This document shows positions 5,372-6,871 of a stretch of 6,871 nucleotides of DNA, piece by piece. A model generated the notes under the pieces. The model had not been told where the DNA came from, ran no database searches, and was given only the letters and a program-made list of their open reading frames with translations. A program made the translations under genes and the position numbers. Origin of the DNA: Bacteroidota bacterium. Its GTDB lineage: Bacteria; Bacteroidota; Bacteroidia; Bacteroidales; VadinHA17. The stretch is taken from the NCBI GenBank assembly GCA_030593185.1, contig JAUVHQ010000110.1, forward strand, positions 1 through 6,871, written 5' to 3'. Position 1 is the first letter of the stretch, and every line of letters begins with the position of its first letter.

Positions 5372-6871
5372 TTATTCATCATCAAATGTCAGTCCAAACC
5401 CAAATGGGAATAATGGATCCTTTGAATCATAGGGTACATCCTCATTCTGATTTTTTACTGCCTCCATTGAGGATGGTAATTCGAACGGCAACTTTCCGGA
5501 AGGATTAAACTTTCCAAAGATCACATCCAGAACAGCTTCATCACTGGCACCGAAATTGGCTATCAGCGCCTTGCATTGCTTAGTTATTTCCGGGATCACT
5601 GCCGGACGCTCAAGATAAATGTCAATAATTGTGGGAACCTTCCCGGCAATCTCCAGTATATGTGCTTTCTCCTCTCCTTTAAAATCCAGATCACCCTGGT
5701 GGAAAAACCTTTCGACTATACCTTTACCTAATCCGCCAGTGTATGGGGTTGCCAGTCTAAGAATTGCAAAATCAGCCTCTTCGGGGTTATCTGTAACAGT
5801 GCCATACCTGGCGGCTGTTTCTATATCAATATTTTCGACATAAATTTTTATGTTGTTACCAAGTGGCAGAGATTTTCCAGTTGATGGGTCGCCATTTTTT
5901 AAAATGACAATAGCTTTTCGTTGAGATAATTCTCCAAGCTGTTTGAATTCTTTCTTGCCAACAATTTGTTCTGCTTTTTCCTCATCAACATAAGGATTAT
6001 CAAATAATCCCAGGCGGAATTTATCCCTGAGCAGGCGTCTTACAGATACATCAAGCCGGCTTTCTTCAATTCTGTTCTCCTTCACCAGTTTAGTGATCAT
6101 TTCCGGTTCCTCCTCACCACCAAACTGGTCAACCCCGGCATCAATAGCTTTAATAAATCTTTCCTCTTCAGACAGGTCAAACACACCGTAACTTCTGGCC
6201 TCCATTTTAAAAAGACCTAATAGTTTCAGGTCAGTTACTATTCTCCAATCTGTACATACCACACCCTTGAAACCATATTTATCCCGGAGTAATCCGGTAA
6301 TGACCTTTTTATTATAACTGAATCCAACATTTTCGTTTGTTTGCCCCACCGGAACACCATAGTATGGCATGATCTGACCGGTATTTGCAGCAAATGCCCC
6401 TTCAAAAGGGATCTGGTGATAATCAAAATTATCTCCCGGATAAACCTGGTCCTGACCATAAGCAAAATGAGCATCCCACCCATCTTTTTGCGGTCCGCCT
6501 CCCGGGAAATGTTTTGTCATACAGGTTACACTTTCCGGACCAATACTATCTCCCTGGAAGCCGTAAATATAGGCAGCTATTAATTTTTTTGAAAGCAGGG
6601 CATCAGAACCAAATGTGCCACTGATCCTTGCCCAGCGGGGTTCGGTTGTCAGGTCAGCCATGGGATGCAGTGCGGTACGGATCCCTACTGCCAGGTACTC
6701 CTGCCTGGCAATATCGCCAAACCGGGCAACGAATGTCGAATCGCCAATAGCTCCAAAGCCGATTGGTTCGCACCATTTTGAAAAATGAGCGGAGGCAAAA
6801 TTAGCAGCACCGGAAGAGAATGCATGTCGCGGATCGGATGAAATTGTAACAGGTATTCCCAACCTGGTACG
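5372..6871 (-). CDS. Glycoside hydrolase family 3, beta-glucosidase-like (partial, C-terminal 499 residues)
   Basis: GH3 enzymes remove terminal beta-linked sugars, commonly glucose, by a retaining mechanism. The frame is open to the right edge (RTRLGIPVTISSDPRH), so the true start and any signal peptide lie outside; the TTG at 6862 is internal. Numbering from the edge, the TIM-barrel domain runs to about 290 and shows EPRWAR at 78-83, the substrate-binding KHFPGGG with Lys120-His121, and GFKGVVCTDW with presumed nucleophile Asp208. The C-terminal alpha/beta sandwich spans about 315-475 and includes FNPSGKLPFELP at 455-466. The end, FPFGFGLTFDDE, stops where many GH3 proteins continue into a fibronectin-III-like domain, so that domain is absent. 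Residues 374-380 read ATPYTGG where barley-type exo-glucosidases have a Glu-bearing HPYTE segment. With the missing N-terminus the whole protein is probably 600 aa or more. Substrate is not determined; no SusC/SusD or other CAZyme gene lies in the window. Confidence 0.92.
   Translation of the reverse strand, partial: RTRLGIPVTISSDPRHAFSSGAANFASAHFSKWCEPIGFGAIGDSTFVARFGDIARQEYLAVGIRTALHPMADLTTEPRWARISGTFGSDALLSKKLIAAYIYGFQGDSIGPESVTCMTKHFPGGGPQKDGWDAHFAYGQDQVYPGDNFDYHQIPFEGAFAANTGQIMPYYGVPVGQTNENVGFSYNKKVITGLLRDKYGFKGVVCTDWRIVTDLKLLGLFKMEARSYGVFDLSEEERFIKAIDAGVDQFGGEEEPEMITKLVKENRIEESRLDVSVRRLLRDKFRLGLFDNPYVDEEKAEQIVGKKEFKQLGELSQRKAIVILKNGDPSTGKSLPLGNNIKIYVENIDIETAARYGTVTDNPEEADFAILRLATPYTGGLGKGIVERFFHQGDLDFKGEEKAHILEIAGKVPTIIDIYLERPAVIPEITKQCKALIANFGASDEAVLDVIFGKFNPSGKLPFELPSSMEAVKNQNEDVPYDSKDPLFPFGFGLTFDDE

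Noticed and set aside
6238..6624. Three overlapping frames of about 80 codons on both strands within the GH3 gene
   Set aside because: Shadows of the GH3 reading frame with no family resemblance or start signals.
6860..6862. TTG as the GH3 start codon
   Set aside because: The frame stays open to the window edge and the preceding residues RTR fit the family sequence (TRLGIPVTISSDPRH), so this is an internal Leu codon.

Overview
The window looks like ordinary chromosome from a low-GC member of the Bacteroidota. The evidence is the AT-rich intergenic DNA, the lack of strong Shine-Dalgarno sites before most starts, a TatC and a RecQ with features I associate with that phylum, and a GH3 glycoside hydrolase. 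I cannot place it to genus.

Layout from left to right. (1) Positions 1-346, minus strand: the N-terminal 115 codons of tatC, the core subunit of the twin-arginine protein translocase, cut by the left edge. (2) Positions 347-669: a 323-bp divergent intergenic region. It holds several copies of an AACCTG-type motif in both orientations, one pair forming an 8-bp hairpin, and a 10-codon mini-ORF whose stop overlaps the recQ start. (3) Positions 670-2865, plus strand: a complete recQ (731 aa) with helicase, zinc, winged-helix and HRDC regions plus a C-terminal extension. A clear intrinsic terminator follows. (4) Positions 2977-4706, plus strand: a two-gene ABC exporter operon, with a GTG-started BcrA-like ATPase and a six-helix ABC-2 permease 5 nt apart. 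(5) Positions 4707-4987: a convergent intergenic region with two nested repeat structures. One is a run of degenerate heptamers. The other is a perfect 20-bp inverted repeat built from 12-bp tandem units. (6) Positions 4988-5299, minus strand: a small two-helix membrane protein of unknown function. (7) Positions 5372-6871, minus strand: the C-terminal 499 residues of a GH3 beta-glucosidase-like enzyme, cut by the right edge.

The genes do not form one pathway. They are protein export (tatC), DNA repair (recQ), export of an unknown substrate (ABC pair), an unknown membrane protein and saccharide breakdown (GH3). I found no tRNA, rRNA, CRISPR array, IS element, phage gene or defence cassette. 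I see no convincing new multi-gene system. The most unusual DNA is the repeat-rich convergent region 4729-4842, followed by the motif-rich divergent region upstream of recQ and tatC.
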